Below, piece by piece: positions 6,731 through 15,642 of a stretch of 63,341 bases of DNA. Source of the stretch: Thermoflavimicrobium daqui. GTDB taxonomy: Bacteria > Bacillota > Bacilli > Thermoactinomycetales > Thermoactinomycetaceae. Location of the stretch: assembly GCF_003313465.1 (NCBI RefSeq), contig NZ_KZ845677.1:1-63341 (forward strand). The letters are read 5' to 3'. Below the pieces are notes generated by a model. The model had not been told where the DNA came from. It worked only from the letters and a program-made list of their open reading frames with translations, and searched no databases. Position numbers and translations under genes: made by a program. The stretch's first letter is position 1, and each line of letters begins with the position of its first letter.

Positions 6731-7640
6731 GTATGGAAACCTCCCCTTTTTTGATGTCCATATAAACTAAGGGGTACAGGAGACTAGCAAATAAGACTAC
6801 TCTGTCGATCTCTATCTTTTCATATGCATTTTCCGGTTGACCTGTAATCGATAAAACACCAATCCGTGTCGATGGATCATTGCCTGCTTTTAAGGGAACA
6901 CAAAGAATCGTACGATAGTATTTACTAGAGGCAACCTTTCGATCATACTCATACGTTTTATCCTCAACATCGGAAACATAGTAATTAGTACAAGTTCTCC
7001 AAGCCCGGCCTGCTGCACTTCCATCTTTCAACGGTTCATATTCACGAATACGATGCGAATGACCACTGGAATGTGCATAATGCATTAAACGATCTTTTTT
7101 CTCTGGATGCTCGATATGAATAACGACACGAGGATTTTTTTCTCTGTACCCTTTGATAGTATTAACTAAATAATCCAATAAATTAGTAAAAATATCATCA
7201 CGTTTTAAGTGGAAATTTTCTTCATTGGCTAGGGCAGCAGCTATTTCTTCGGCGGTATACATGATTTGCGAAGTGGTATATGTTTCATCATCATATTTCT
7301 CATCAAGTTCAACAAATATTTTTTGCAATTCTTGAATTGTCTTATCTTTTTCCATCATCTCAAGTCGTACTTCTTTTAGCTTTTGATCAAGCTCCATCTT
7401 TTCCTGTTGTAACTTTTCAACTTGCTGTTCTAAATTACTCTTATCAACTTGAAGGATATGCACTTGACCTTGATCTTCCACTTTTCGCCATAAAATATCG
7501 ATCTTCCCTTGCCAAAGCCGGATTAGATAAATCATACAAGTAGCAACAAGTACACCTGCGATCAAATATCGAAAAAGTTCCGACAACCATCCTCCATCTA
7601 TAACCAATTTTTCAATCAATTTCATTATATACTCAAACAT
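6717..7640 (-). CDS. Membrane-anchored coiled-coil GAF-domain protein, second cassette
   Basis: 307 aa paralogue of the 423-1361 protein: one N-terminal membrane helix (about 22-45, LIAGVLVATCMIYLIRLW), a heptad-rich coiled coil (about 62-118) and a GAF-like domain (about 120-300) with MHYAHSSGHSHRI, GSAAGRAWR, RTILCVPL and IGVLSITGQP. The linker YTAEE-[IV]-A and the segment N-L-L-D-Y-L-[IV]-N-T-I are shared between the two. The gene lies on the same strand as the spoVA operon, upstream of it and separated from it by a terminator. Probably a cytoplasm-facing membrane sensor; ligand unknown. Confidence 0.8.
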   Translation of the reverse strand: MFEYIMKLIEKLVIDGGWLSELFRYLIAGVLVATCMIYLIRLWQGKIDILWRKVEDQGQVHILQVDKSNLEQQVEKLQQEKMELDQKLKEVRLEMMEKDKTIQELQKIFVELDEKYDDETYTTSQIMYTAEEIAAALANEENFHLKRDDIFTNLLDYLVNTIKGYREKNPRVVIHIEHPEKKDRLMHYAHSSGHSHRIREYEPLKDGSAAGRAWRTCTNYYVSDVEDKTYEYDRKVASSKYYRTILCVPLKAGNDPSTRIGVLSITGQPENAYEKIEIDRVVLFASLLYPLVYMDIKKGEVSIHGRT

Positions 7641-8150
7641 CCAAAAAATCCCCCTTTCGAAAAATAAAAAATAAACAAAAAATTGCGTTGTTATATGTTA
7701 AATTACATTCACATGCACAAATATCCTTGTCTAAAAATTAGTTAGTGACAATGAACCTTTATATAGCAGTTACTAAAAATACTCCCTTATTATAAGTTAT
7801 ACCTTGTCTTCTATTTATATGATTCATTTTTGGTGTAAAATTGAAATTCCAACTATCTATTTTTAACTATCTTAAAACATCTATAATAAAGACAGACATA
7901 AAACCATTTTAGAAACGTTGATCTTCATGGAACTAGTTGCTCATCGATCTATATTAAATCTACTTCAGCCTAGCCGTGTAATTAAAAGGGCAATATGAAT
8001 ATCAACCATCCAAAATTCTCTTTAGTGCCATAAATAACCAAAAGCTGGTCACCCTTTTTACCAAGGAAGACCAGCTTTTTTTCATGATCTATTTTTGATC
8101 AAATGATACAAATCTACCACTTAAATTTATCCTTAGCATGATTGTATACT
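7641..8150. other. Long intergenic region with an orphan terminator and a possible small RNA
   Basis: No convincing gene. A TATAAT-like box near 7881 (in CTATAATAAAG) followed, about 160 bases later, by the rightward terminator at 8041-8080 could delimit a small RNA (roughly 7890-8080). A 23-codon frame near 7928 lacks a ribosome binding site. Evidence for transcription is only suggestive. Confidence 0.3.
8041..8082 (+). terminator. Orphan rho-independent terminator
   Basis: Arms AAAGCTGGTC (8041-8050) and GACCAGCTTT (8069-8078) followed by a T-run. No gene ends just upstream on the plus strand. Confidence 0.75.
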
Positions 8151-8151
8151 C

Positions 8152-8180
8152 TTTACAAATTAATTCGTTTCACTTAATAT
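8152..8180 (+). promoter_or_regulatory. Putative sigma-A promoter for the marR-MFS pair
   Basis: TTTACA (8152-8157), a 17-base spacer and TAATAT (8175-8180), placed 45 bases before the marR start. Confidence 0.45.
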
Positions 8181-8225
8181 TGTTATGACAAGTAAATAGG
8201 TTTGAAAAGGAGGTTATCGCTAAAA

Positions 8226-8669
8226 TTGAAATCCTATTTTATCCATGAGTCCATTGGGGTTATGATTGCACAAACCTATCGTAAATTGAATCAATTATTA
8301 TTTCTTCGGTTAAAAGAGTATGAGATTACTCCTGAACAATGGTCTGTACTCTATCGTTTAAGTCAAAAAGATGGGATTAATCAAAGGGAAATTGCTATTC
8401 GTACTTCAAAGGATCAACCTACCACAAAACGGATTTTAGATTGCTTACAAAAAAAGAATCTCATTGAAAAAAAAATGAGTCCTTCAGATCGTAGAGCCTT
8501 CCTTATTTATTTAACAGACAAAGGAAAGCACCTCGCTCAACAATTGCTACCTATTGAACAGAAAATCATGGCAGAAATATCCGTAGGAATGGATCAAGCT
8601 GAGATCAATCAATTTAAAAACAAGCTTTTACTTATTAGCGAAAATATCAACACTCTTATCAATGATTAA
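8226..8669 (+). CDS. MarR family transcriptional regulator
   Basis: 147 aa when started at TTG 8226, 12 bases after AAGGAGG (8207-8213); the longer frame beginning at TTG 8202 would contain that ribosome binding site and is unlikely. The winged-helix core runs from about residue 30 to 105: ITPEQWSVLYRLSQKDG, NQREIAIRTSKDQPTTKRIL (recognition helix region) and SPSDRRAFLIYLTDKG (wing). MarR proteins are dimeric repressors released by small ligands. It is followed after 16 bases by an MFS transporter gene, suggesting that it controls that exporter and itself. Confidence 0.88.
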   Translation: MKSYFIHESIGVMIAQTYRKLNQLLFLRLKEYEITPEQWSVLYRLSQKDGINQREIAIRTSKDQPTTKRILDCLQKKNLIEKKMSPSDRRAFLIYLTDKGKHLAQQLLPIEQKIMAEISVGMDQAEINQFKNKLLLISENINTLIND

Positions 8670-8685
8670 CTAGGGGGATCTATGA

Positions 8686-9894
8686 TTGGAACAACAGAAA
8701 CTATGGACTAAAAGTTTTATTCTTCTAACCTTATGTAATCTATTATTATTCTTAAATTTACAGATGCTGACACCTACTTTTCCGGCCTATGTTAAGGAAA
8801 AGTGGAATTCAAGTGACTTCACAATTAGTCTAGTCATTAGTTTATTTGCCTTATCAGCAATTATAGCTCGTATCTTTGCGGGCGAAGCTCTGAAAAGAGG
8901 AAGTAGAAATCTCATCCTTTATGCAGGCTTATGTATCGTAGCTTTATCTACAGCTGGGTATTATGGGTCTGGTACCATTGCTGCGCTCTTACTGATGCGG
9001 ATGATATTTGGTATTGGATTTGGAATGACTAGTACCGCTTTTCCTACGATGGTTTCCGATGTCATTCCACTTAAAAGAATGGGTGAAGGAATGGGATACT
9101 ATGGATTATCAACGAGTTTATCCATGTCTATTGCTCCTGTGATTGGCCTATGGCTTTTAAATGATTATGGTTTTGGAGCATTAGTTATAGCATCTGCTTC
9201 ACTTATTATCCTGATCTTCCCGCTTTCATATCTCATTCGGTCTGCAAAATCACCTGCTCAACTTGATCAGAAAAAAATTCCTAGCAAAGCTTCTACGAAG
9301 ATACAAATCATCGATAAAAAAATCTTTCTTCCTTGTTGTTTAAATCTACTTCTTTCGATTACTTATGGAGGTCTCATCAGCTTCTTAGCTCTATTTGGCA
9401 AAGAAACACATATCGCCAATGTTGGCTGGTTTTTCTTATGTAATGCGATTGCAATTGTACTGGTTCGACCGATTTCTGGAAAGATCTTTGACAAAAAAGG
9501 ACATATTGCCATACTTCCACTCGGAGCCGTTTTGGTTATAGTAGGTCTTGTTATCCTCTCTTATACTCAGTCTATGAATCTGCTTATTTTATCATCTGTA
9601 TTTTATGGACTTGGGTATGGGATGATACAACCTTCTATTCAAGCATGGACGATTAAGCTTGTTTCACCAGAACAGCGTGGAATGGCAAACGCAGCCTTTC
9701 TTAATTCCATCGATCTAGGGGTAGCTATTGGCTCTATGTTTCTAGGTATGATTGCAACTGCAGCAAACTATGCGGTCATGTATCGTTTATCTGCAATATG
9801 TATGGTATTATTTTTATTCATCTATATGTTCACTTTTCTTAGAAATGCTAAGCATCAGAAGAGCCATAGCCATGATCAAAAGCTAAGTGCCTAA
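8686..9894 (+). CDS. MFS transporter
   Basis: 402 aa from a TTG start, SD AGGGGG seven bases upstream. Twelve predicted membrane helices; the loop 2-3 region carries a variant of the MFS A motif (AREFAGEALKRGSRN-like, around residue 63-75). B. subtilis proteins of this type (YfhI/YwoG/YfkF group) are putative drug or metabolite exporters. Co-transcribed with the marR gene, so an efflux role against the regulator's ligand is plausible. The substrate is not predictable. Confidence 0.85.
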   Translation: MEQQKLWTKSFILLTLCNLLLFLNLQMLTPTFPAYVKEKWNSSDFTISLVISLFALSAIIARIFAGEALKRGSRNLILYAGLCIVALSTAGYYGSGTIAALLLMRMIFGIGFGMTSTAFPTMVSDVIPLKRMGEGMGYYGLSTSLSMSIAPVIGLWLLNDYGFGALVIASASLIILIFPLSYLIRSAKSPAQLDQKKIPSKASTKIQIIDKKIFLPCCLNLLLSITYGGLISFLALFGKETHIANVGWFFLCNAIAIVLVRPISGKIFDKKGHIAILPLGAVLVIVGLVILSYTQSMNLLILSSVFYGLGYGMIQPSIQAWTIKLVSPEQRGMANAAFLNSIDLGVAIGSMFLGMIATAANYAVMYRLSAICMVLFLFIYMFTFLRNAKHQKSHSHDQKLSA

Positions 9895-9979
9895 GTAATT
9901 TGCACGTTCATTGTTTAATTATATTCATTGTTTGATCCCATCTTTAAACCTATGGGATCAAACAACAAATGTATACCAA

Positions 9980-10555
9980 CTATTCTCTCCACTTATTTGC
10001 ATCTGCTGGCGGGACATAATGATTCATTTTCTCAAGGAGTCTTTCTGGATCTTCTTCTAAAATAAAAAGTTCATCATGTGTTTTCGGTATAAATTCCTCT
10101 TCGATCGCATTGTGTACCATCTGCATGAGTGGTTGATAATAACCATCAATATTTAATAAACCAATTGGCTTTTGATGTATTCCTAGATGTCCCCAACATA
10201 ATACTTCAAATATTTCCTCAAATGTACCATATCCACCTGGTAATGCAATGAATCCATCAGATAATTCAGCCATTTTTGCTTTTCGTTCATGCATCCCCTT
10301 TACTTGATAGAGCTCAGTTAAGTTTTGATGAACAATTTCTCCATGCAATAACCCAGATGGGATTACACCGATCACCTTTCCATGATGATTGAGTACTTCG
10401 TCTGCTACGACTCCCATAAGCCCAATACTTGAGCCACCATATACTAATTCTATTTCTTTTTTAGCTAAAGCTTTTCCGAGATTAATAGCCATTTCCGTAT
10501 ATTTCTGATTACGACCGCGATTAGAGCCTGCAAATACACATATTCGTTTCATCAT
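9980..10555 (-). CDS. LOG family protein (nucleoside-5'-monophosphate phosphoribohydrolase-like)
   Basis: About 191 aa starting at the ATG-ATG pair at 10550-10555, roughly nine bases after AGAAGGA; three further in-frame codons (TTG, GTG, AAA) upstream are probably leader. Rossmann-like lysine-decarboxylase-family fold (TIGR00730): CVFAGSNRGRN at the N-terminus, G-G-S-S-I-G-L-M-G, and the signature PGGYGTFEEIFE. Family members hydrolyse the N-glycosidic bond of AMP-type nucleotides (cytokinin activation in plants); they are not lysine decarboxylases. A single gene without obvious functional neighbours; B. subtilis YvdD is a similar protein. Confidence 0.88.
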   Translation of the reverse strand: MMKRICVFAGSNRGRNQKYTEMAINLGKALAKKEIELVYGGSSIGLMGVVADEVLNHHGKVIGVIPSGLLHGEIVHQNLTELYQVKGMHERKAKMAELSDGFIALPGGYGTFEEIFEVLCWGHLGIHQKPIGLLNIDGYYQPLMQMVHNAIEEEFIPKTHDELFILEEDPERLLEKMNHYVPPADANKWRE

Positions 10556-10942
10556 TTTCACCAATCCTTCTATCTTCTTTTTCCTCCTTTACCATTCTAA
10601 TACATATGGATAATAGAGTAAATTATCAATCTATTTATAAAAGATAAAAATAACCCTTTGATTCTTTCTAACTCCATCGCTTATCAAGTCAATTCTAATG
10701 CTATAGAATATGAAAATAGTGAATTATCTATTATTATTTGAATCCAATCACTGCCATCATCCCATTTTTTTATTTAGCCAAACAACATGTTTATTTAGAG
10801 TAATCTTTAGATTTTCATGAAATATGCTTAGATCGTAGCCCGCTTTAGATCCGTCAAAAACCGTATCCAAAGAAAGATCAAGTCCTTTGGATACGGTTTT
10901 TGATTGACCAAAACTAAAACGAAATAGAGGATTTCTTTTAAA
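10556..10942. other. Intergenic region
   Basis: AT-rich; contains a strong bidirectional terminator (10856-10901). One leftward frame of about 60 codons runs through the hairpin but has no start, SD or recognisable motif, so it is not annotated. Nothing else is recognisable. Confidence 0.5.
10856..10901. terminator. Bidirectional terminator beyond the phosphatase gene
   Basis: 17-base perfect arms (10856-10872 and 10885-10901, containing ACCGTATCCAAAG and its complement) with a 12-base loop and A/T tracts on both sides. Positioned to terminate the leftward gene ending at 10943. Confidence 0.85.
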
Positions 10943-11656
10943 TCATGATTCATCATCTTCGAGCTTCTCTCCATCTACATAAGTTACTTGTTGACTTGGT
11001 AGCTCAAGACAATTTAATTGCCCACCAAAAACACATCCTCCATCAATTCCTATAATATGATTCTTACCAAAGTAAACATCAGCGCAACCATGGAGTCGAG
11101 TAGTCGGTGTATGCCCAAAGACCACTATTTTTTCACCTTGATAGTTTTGATGAAACTCATCACGAATCCATAGAAATGTACGATGTTCCGTATCAGCAAA
11201 TGGAAGAGTTGGATGAACACCAGCGTGGACAAAAATATACGGATCTAACTCATAATACAGAGGCAATGAGTCCAAAAAAGCGATATGTTCTTGAATCAGA
11301 TCAGATTGAATATTCGCGAAGGATTCTTCGATATTTTCTGGATCAATCGTAAAGCCATAGCTATGTAGTGTTTGTCTTCCACCATTTTTTATCCATTTTA
11401 AAATGACATCTTTCTGTCCTTGGAACGCTTTAATCATCCAATCTTCATGATTTCCCTTAAGAGCAATAGCTCCTTTACTTTTAAGTTGTATGACCTTTTC
11501 AACTACACCTTTAGCGTTAGGCCCACGATCAATATAATCACCTAGTAAGATCAATTGGTCTTTGGTTGAGTCATACTTTACTTTTTCAAGTAAGTTTTCT
11601 AGTTGATCCAATGCTCCATGTATATCACTGATCGCCAAAATCCGCTTCATAACCAT
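10943..11656 (-). CDS. Metallophosphatase of the PPP (Ser/Thr phosphatase / ApaH-like) family
   Basis: 237 aa; GAGGAG six bases before ATG. All PPP metal-binding motifs occur in order: SDIHG (about residue 11), GDYIDRGP (about 41), GNHE (about 69), HAGVHP (about 145) and GHT (about 180), plus IDGGCVFGG near the end. Such short bacterial enzymes bind two metal ions and dephosphorylate phosphoproteins or diadenosine polyphosphates; sequence alone does not choose. Single gene, terminated by the hairpin at 10856-10901. Confidence 0.88.
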   Translation of the reverse strand: MVMKRILAISDIHGALDQLENLLEKVKYDSTKDQLILLGDYIDRGPNAKGVVEKVIQLKSKGAIALKGNHEDWMIKAFQGQKDVILKWIKNGGRQTLHSYGFTIDPENIEESFANIQSDLIQEHIAFLDSLPLYYELDPYIFVHAGVHPTLPFADTEHRTFLWIRDEFHQNYQGEKIVVFGHTPTTRLHGCADVYFGKNHIIGIDGGCVFGGQLNCLELPSQQVTYVDGEKLEDDES

Positions 11657-11807
11657 GTTCTCTCCTCAATCTAATATGTACCTAAAAGAAGGGTCGTTTT
11701 CACCATTCCTTTTACCTTACCATTCATAGACTGATATAGCAATTTAAATAGAGTCATCAAAATATCCCAACGTCCAATAGTATATATATGCAAGAAGACT
11801 ACACTAT

Positions 11808-11847
11808 AAAAAAACCGAGCCTGACAGAACCCAAGACTCGGTTTTAT
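11808..11847. terminator. Terminator of the app/opp operon
   Basis: Hairpin with arms around AAAACCGAG and CTCGGTTTT immediately beyond the permease stop at 11851, T-rich on the minus strand. Confidence 0.8.
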
Positions 11848-11850
11848 TCC

Positions 11851-12765
11851 TTAACGACGCGTTGATTTGGTATCAAAGGCATCTCGTAAGCCATCTCCGA
11901 TAAAATTAATCGATAATACCGTTAAAACAACCAATAGTCCTGGTGGAATCCATAACCATGGTTGATCTGTTAACACCGTTACATTGCTCGCTGAATGTAA
12001 CATATTACCCCAAGTGGGTGTAATTTCAGGGGCTACACCAAAGCCTAGATATGCAAGTCCTGCTTCGGCTAAAATCATCGTCGCCATCAGTAGAGTAGCA
12101 TTGACAATGATCGTTGGTAAAACGTTAGGGATCACATGCTTAAAAATAATCTGAAAATCACTACACCCAATCGATTTAGCACTTAAGATAAATTCTCTTT
12201 CACGAATGGAAAGCACTTCACCACGAACTAATCGAGCCGTTACTGGCCAAGCAGTTAATCCAAACACAAGAATTAAGGACCAGATCGTTGTCTTTTGCAT
12301 AATGGTAACGACGAATAGCATTAAAAGCAGAGTTGGAAGAACGAGTAAGATATCTACGATTCGCATGATGATCATATCAATCCACTTCCCATAGTATCCA
12401 GCAATTGCGCCAAGCAGTCCCCCAATAACCACAATCATTAGGGAAGAGGTTAATCCTACCAATAAGGAAATTCGTCCACCATATAACAAACGTGTTAATA
12501 CATCACGTCCGATTTCATCTGTTCCTAAAAGATGTACATCATCTGGTTCAGCATCGGTATTATAAGCATCTGGCTTATTCGGATCAAAATCACTAAGCAT
12601 GGGAGCCGCGATTGAGAATATCACAATCAACAACAAAATGATAATCCCAACAACAGCCAATTTATTCTTCATAAACCGGCTTAAAGCTAACTGCCATGGT
12701 GATTGTTGCTTTTTCTCAGGCTTCTCCTTTTCTGAAGAAATTGAAGTTGTAGGAGCTGTCTGCAT
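11851..12765 (-). CDS. appC: Oligopeptide ABC transporter permease (AppC/OppC-like)
   Basis: 304 aa. N-terminal cytoplasmic tail (about 1-30), then six membrane helices; the OppC_N segment KNKLAVVGIIILLLIVIFS is present. The ABC-interaction EAA loop is GEVLSIREREFILSAKSIGC (about 180-200). An inner-membrane subunit that pairs with the upstream AppB-like permease. Last gene of a leftward five-gene operon with the gene order of B. subtilis appDFABC, hence the symbol; oppC is equally defensible. Confidence 0.9.
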   Translation of the reverse strand: MQTAPTTSISSEKEKPEKKQQSPWQLALSRFMKNKLAVVGIIILLLIVIFSIAAPMLSDFDPNKPDAYNTDAEPDDVHLLGTDEIGRDVLTRLLYGGRISLLVGLTSSLMIVVIGGLLGAIAGYYGKWIDMIIMRIVDILLVLPTLLLMLFVVTIMQKTTIWSLILVFGLTAWPVTARLVRGEVLSIREREFILSAKSIGCSDFQIIFKHVIPNVLPTIIVNATLLMATMILAEAGLAYLGFGVAPEITPTWGNMLHSASNVTVLTDQPWLWIPPGLLVVLTVLSINFIGDGLRDAFDTKSTRR

Positions 12766-12782
12766 CGTCTTCCCACCTCCTT

Positions 12783-13745
12783 TTAGTCATAACGAACTCG
12801 TGGATCTGCTTTGGCATAGAGGATATCCGCTATCAGGTTCCCAATTAAGATACTGATGGCAATCAACATATAGCAGGTCATCATCACTGGATAATCTCGG
12901 TTTACTGTGGATTCAAAAATAAGTCTACCAAGTCCTGGCCAAGTGAATACGGTTTCTGTCAATACGGCTCCTGCAAATAACCCACCTAAATCTAAGCCAA
13001 AAAAGGTAATTAGTGGCATTAGTGCATTGCGTAAGACATGTTTTCGCATAACTTTCTTACGTGGAAGTCCTTTTGCATAAGCTGTACGAACATAATCTTG
13101 TTGTTTTACATCGAGTACACTCGACCGGATATAACGGGTATAGCTCGCCACACTTAAAATGGCCAATGTTACAGCAGGTAGAAGGACATGATGTAATCGA
13201 TCAAGCAAGTACTGAATCCCTGTATAACCCGCTCCCGCCGTCACCGTACCACTAGAAGGAAACCACTCTAAATTAATAGAGAATATATAGATTGCTAGTA
13301 GCGCTCCAAAAAACGTAGGCAGAGAAAGCCCAATAAAAGAGAATGTTGTTATCGTATTATCAGAGAGGGTATACGGGCGATTTGCAGAATAGATTCCGAT
13401 GGGAATCGCTAGGAGATAAGTAATAATTAAGGTGGTCACAGCCAAAAAGACAGTATTCCCAATCCGGTCTACAATCAGATCGGATACAGGGAGCTTATTT
13501 TTAAACGAAATACCAAATTCTCCTTGGGCAAAGTTCTTTAACCAGATAAAATATTGCTCAACTGGACTTTTATTGAGTCCAAATTTTTCTCTCATCTCAT
13601 CAATATACTTTTTGTCAATCTTTGGATTCAAATCCCCAGTAAAAGCATCTCCCGGAACAGATTGAACCAAGGTGAATAGAAGGACTGAAATCACAAATAA
13701 CACAGGAATCATGCCAAGTAGCCGACGAATAATGAATTTAACCAT
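12783..13745 (-). CDS. appB: Oligopeptide ABC transporter permease (AppB/OppB-like)
   Basis: 320 aa when started at ATG 13745, preceded by AAGGAGGGG; the longer frame from 13763 would include that SD. Begins MVKFIIRRLLGMIPVLFVIS, typical of OppB/DppB permeases, with six membrane helices and the EAA-type loop (RTAYAKGLPRKKVMRKHVLRN across about 205-225). Partner of AppC; 17 bases separate the two genes. A hairpin lies between appA and appB. Confidence 0.9.
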   Translation of the reverse strand: MVKFIIRRLLGMIPVLFVISVLLFTLVQSVPGDAFTGDLNPKIDKKYIDEMREKFGLNKSPVEQYFIWLKNFAQGEFGISFKNKLPVSDLIVDRIGNTVFLAVTTLIITYLLAIPIGIYSANRPYTLSDNTITTFSFIGLSLPTFFGALLAIYIFSINLEWFPSSGTVTAGAGYTGIQYLLDRLHHVLLPAVTLAILSVASYTRYIRSSVLDVKQQDYVRTAYAKGLPRKKVMRKHVLRNALMPLITFFGLDLGGLFAGAVLTETVFTWPGLGRLIFESTVNRDYPVMMTCYMLIAISILIGNLIADILYAKADPRVRYD

Positions 13746-13766
13746 CCAATCCCCTCCTTCCAAATC

Positions 13767-13846
13767 GAACCCAGTCGAAAAAAGAGGAGGCGAAGCTAGA
13801 TAAACCAGCTTAATACGCCCCCATTTTCTAATCGAACTGGGCTAAT
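13767..13846 (-). other. Intercistronic hairpin between appA and appB
   Basis: Imperfect long-range inverted repeat: CCCAGTTCGA near 13835-13844 pairs with TCGACTGGG near 13767-13776 (one bulge). Such hairpins after binding-protein genes often stabilise the upstream mRNA or attenuate read-through, which would give more binding protein than permease. Confidence 0.5.
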
Positions 13847-13848
13847 TC

Positions 13849-15519
13849 TTATTTTGCGTCCGTAACCCACCAGTCAGCGAGTGTTCCTACTACCGCTCGG
13901 TAATCCCAATCCACGCCTTTTACTTTTTTATGCCAAGCTCCCATAATGGTACGACCATTTAAAAAGATTTGCGGAACATCTTCATTGATCACTTCGGTCC
14001 ATTTGGCTAAAATTTCCTTGCGTTTATTTTTATCCATTTCCACAGCTTGCTCCGCAATCAACTTATCACTTTCGGGATTTTTATAATGAAGCTTGTTAAA
14101 TTCAGCATTCGATCGCCAGACTTCCGTTGGATCAGGATCAGGATCTAAGCCCCAAGCCATTAAGAAGGTTTCTAACTTTCCTTGGTCTAATAATTCCAAG
14201 AACGTTTTCCATTCCCGTGGTTGTGGGATATCTGCTTTAATGCCTGCTTTTTTCCAGTTTTCTTTAATAATGGGTACAGTTTTGGCACTATTGGCTGAGT
14301 CACTGGGATAATGGAGTTGAATCGAAAATGGTTTTCCTTGTGGATCTTCGACAAACCCATCTCCATTGGTATCTTTATAACCCGCTTCCGTCAGTAGCTG
14401 TTTCGCTTTATTGGGATCATAAGGATAAGCATTTTCCAACTTAGGATTATATGCCCAACTGAGCTTGGTAATATGTTGATTAATTAGATAACCATGTCCT
14501 TTAGAGACGGCTTTAATAATTCCTTGGCGATCCGTTGCATAGACAAGTGCTTGCCGTACTCGTTTATCTTTAAACTTCGGACTGTTGTGATCCAATCCTA
14601 GGTAGTTATAAGCTAGGTCTTGTTCTTCTCCGGTCACTAATTTCTTATCTTTCTTCAACTTATCAAAGTCACGTCCAGGTATTTTGGGATAGATATCGAC
14701 TTCCCCTTTTTTCAAAGCTCCAACTGCTACATCTTGGGATATAACTTTAAATACAACTTGATCAAGATGCGGCTTTCCTTTTCGATAGTAATCCTTGTTT
14801 TTCTCTAGAATTACATATTCATTGGGCTTCGCTTCTTTTACCTTAAAAGGACCGTTTCCTACGACTTTGCTTCGGGTCGCTTCATGATTCGCCATATTTT
14901 TAGGATCGATTTTTTCAAAAATATGTTTTGGCATAGGAACGCGGAATACTTTAGCGAGTGGATCTGCTAATCTTTTCTCAAATTCTAATTTGACTGTATG
15001 ATCATCCACTTTGGAAATACCTGAAATTTTATCCGCTTTTTTATCATGTTTTTGCTTTGCTCCTTTGATGATATCTACAGAACTAAAACGAACACCTGTA
15101 TATTCAGGGCTAGCAATTTGCTCGTAGGTAAAGATGAGATCATCTGCTGTCACTGGCTTTCCATCATGCCATTTAGCATCTTTACGCAGATAGATGGTCA
15201 TCGCTTTACCATCAGAAGCTATTTCCCATTTTTCTGCTAATCGTGGCACATAATTCATATTCTTATCTTCTGTCCATAATTCATCATACACGTTGTATAC
15301 AACATCTTTGTCTGTTTCATCTTCCCAGTGAATCGGATTAAACTTTCCGACAAAGGCTGCTGTTTCTGCCACAGTTAATTTTCCACCATCAACTGGCTTA
15401 CCATCGGAGGCTCCATCTCCATCTTTTTCAGCATCATCCTTTTTTCCACCACATGCTGCTAAAAATAACGAAAGAATCATAACAAGTGCAATACTTCCAA
15501 TCAACCATTTTTTCTTCAT
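13849..15519 (-). CDS. appA: Peptide-binding lipoprotein (AppA/OppA-like, SBP_bac_5)
   Basis: 556 aa. Lipoprotein signal peptide with lipobox L-A-A-C at about 20-23 (Cys23 lipidated), then an acidic linker and a full SBP family 5 domain (from about 45). The segment KAMTIYLRKDAKWHDGKPVTA carries the family signature W-x-D-G-x-P. Captures peptides outside the membrane and delivers them to AppBC. Third gene of the operon, ~120 bases after appF, which leaves room for an internal promoter or processing site. Length is normal and there is no frameshift. Confidence 0.93.
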   Translation of the reverse strand: MKKKWLIGSIALVMILSLFLAACGGKKDDAEKDGDGASDGKPVDGGKLTVAETAAFVGKFNPIHWEDETDKDVVYNVYDELWTEDKNMNYVPRLAEKWEIASDGKAMTIYLRKDAKWHDGKPVTADDLIFTYEQIASPEYTGVRFSSVDIIKGAKQKHDKKADKISGISKVDDHTVKLEFEKRLADPLAKVFRVPMPKHIFEKIDPKNMANHEATRSKVVGNGPFKVKEAKPNEYVILEKNKDYYRKGKPHLDQVVFKVISQDVAVGALKKGEVDIYPKIPGRDFDKLKKDKKLVTGEEQDLAYNYLGLDHNSPKFKDKRVRQALVYATDRQGIIKAVSKGHGYLINQHITKLSWAYNPKLENAYPYDPNKAKQLLTEAGYKDTNGDGFVEDPQGKPFSIQLHYPSDSANSAKTVPIIKENWKKAGIKADIPQPREWKTFLELLDQGKLETFLMAWGLDPDPDPTEVWRSNAEFNKLHYKNPESDKLIAEQAVEMDKNKRKEILAKWTEVINEDVPQIFLNGRTIMGAWHKKVKGVDWDYRAVVGTLADWWVTDAK

Positions 15520-15642
15520 TTTTCCTTGATACCTCCTCTTTTAATATTAATTCGATTACTTTCATCAAAAAAGAAAACGCTTTCACCTCCTTTGCTGTTA
15601 TACAACTCTCTCTAAAAAAAACAACGATCATTTTTAAAATCA

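Noticed and set aside
10747-10927. Leftward ~60-codon open frame through the 10856-10901 hairpin
   Set aside because: No start codon with an SD and no recognisable family; the hairpin itself keeps the frame open by symmetry.
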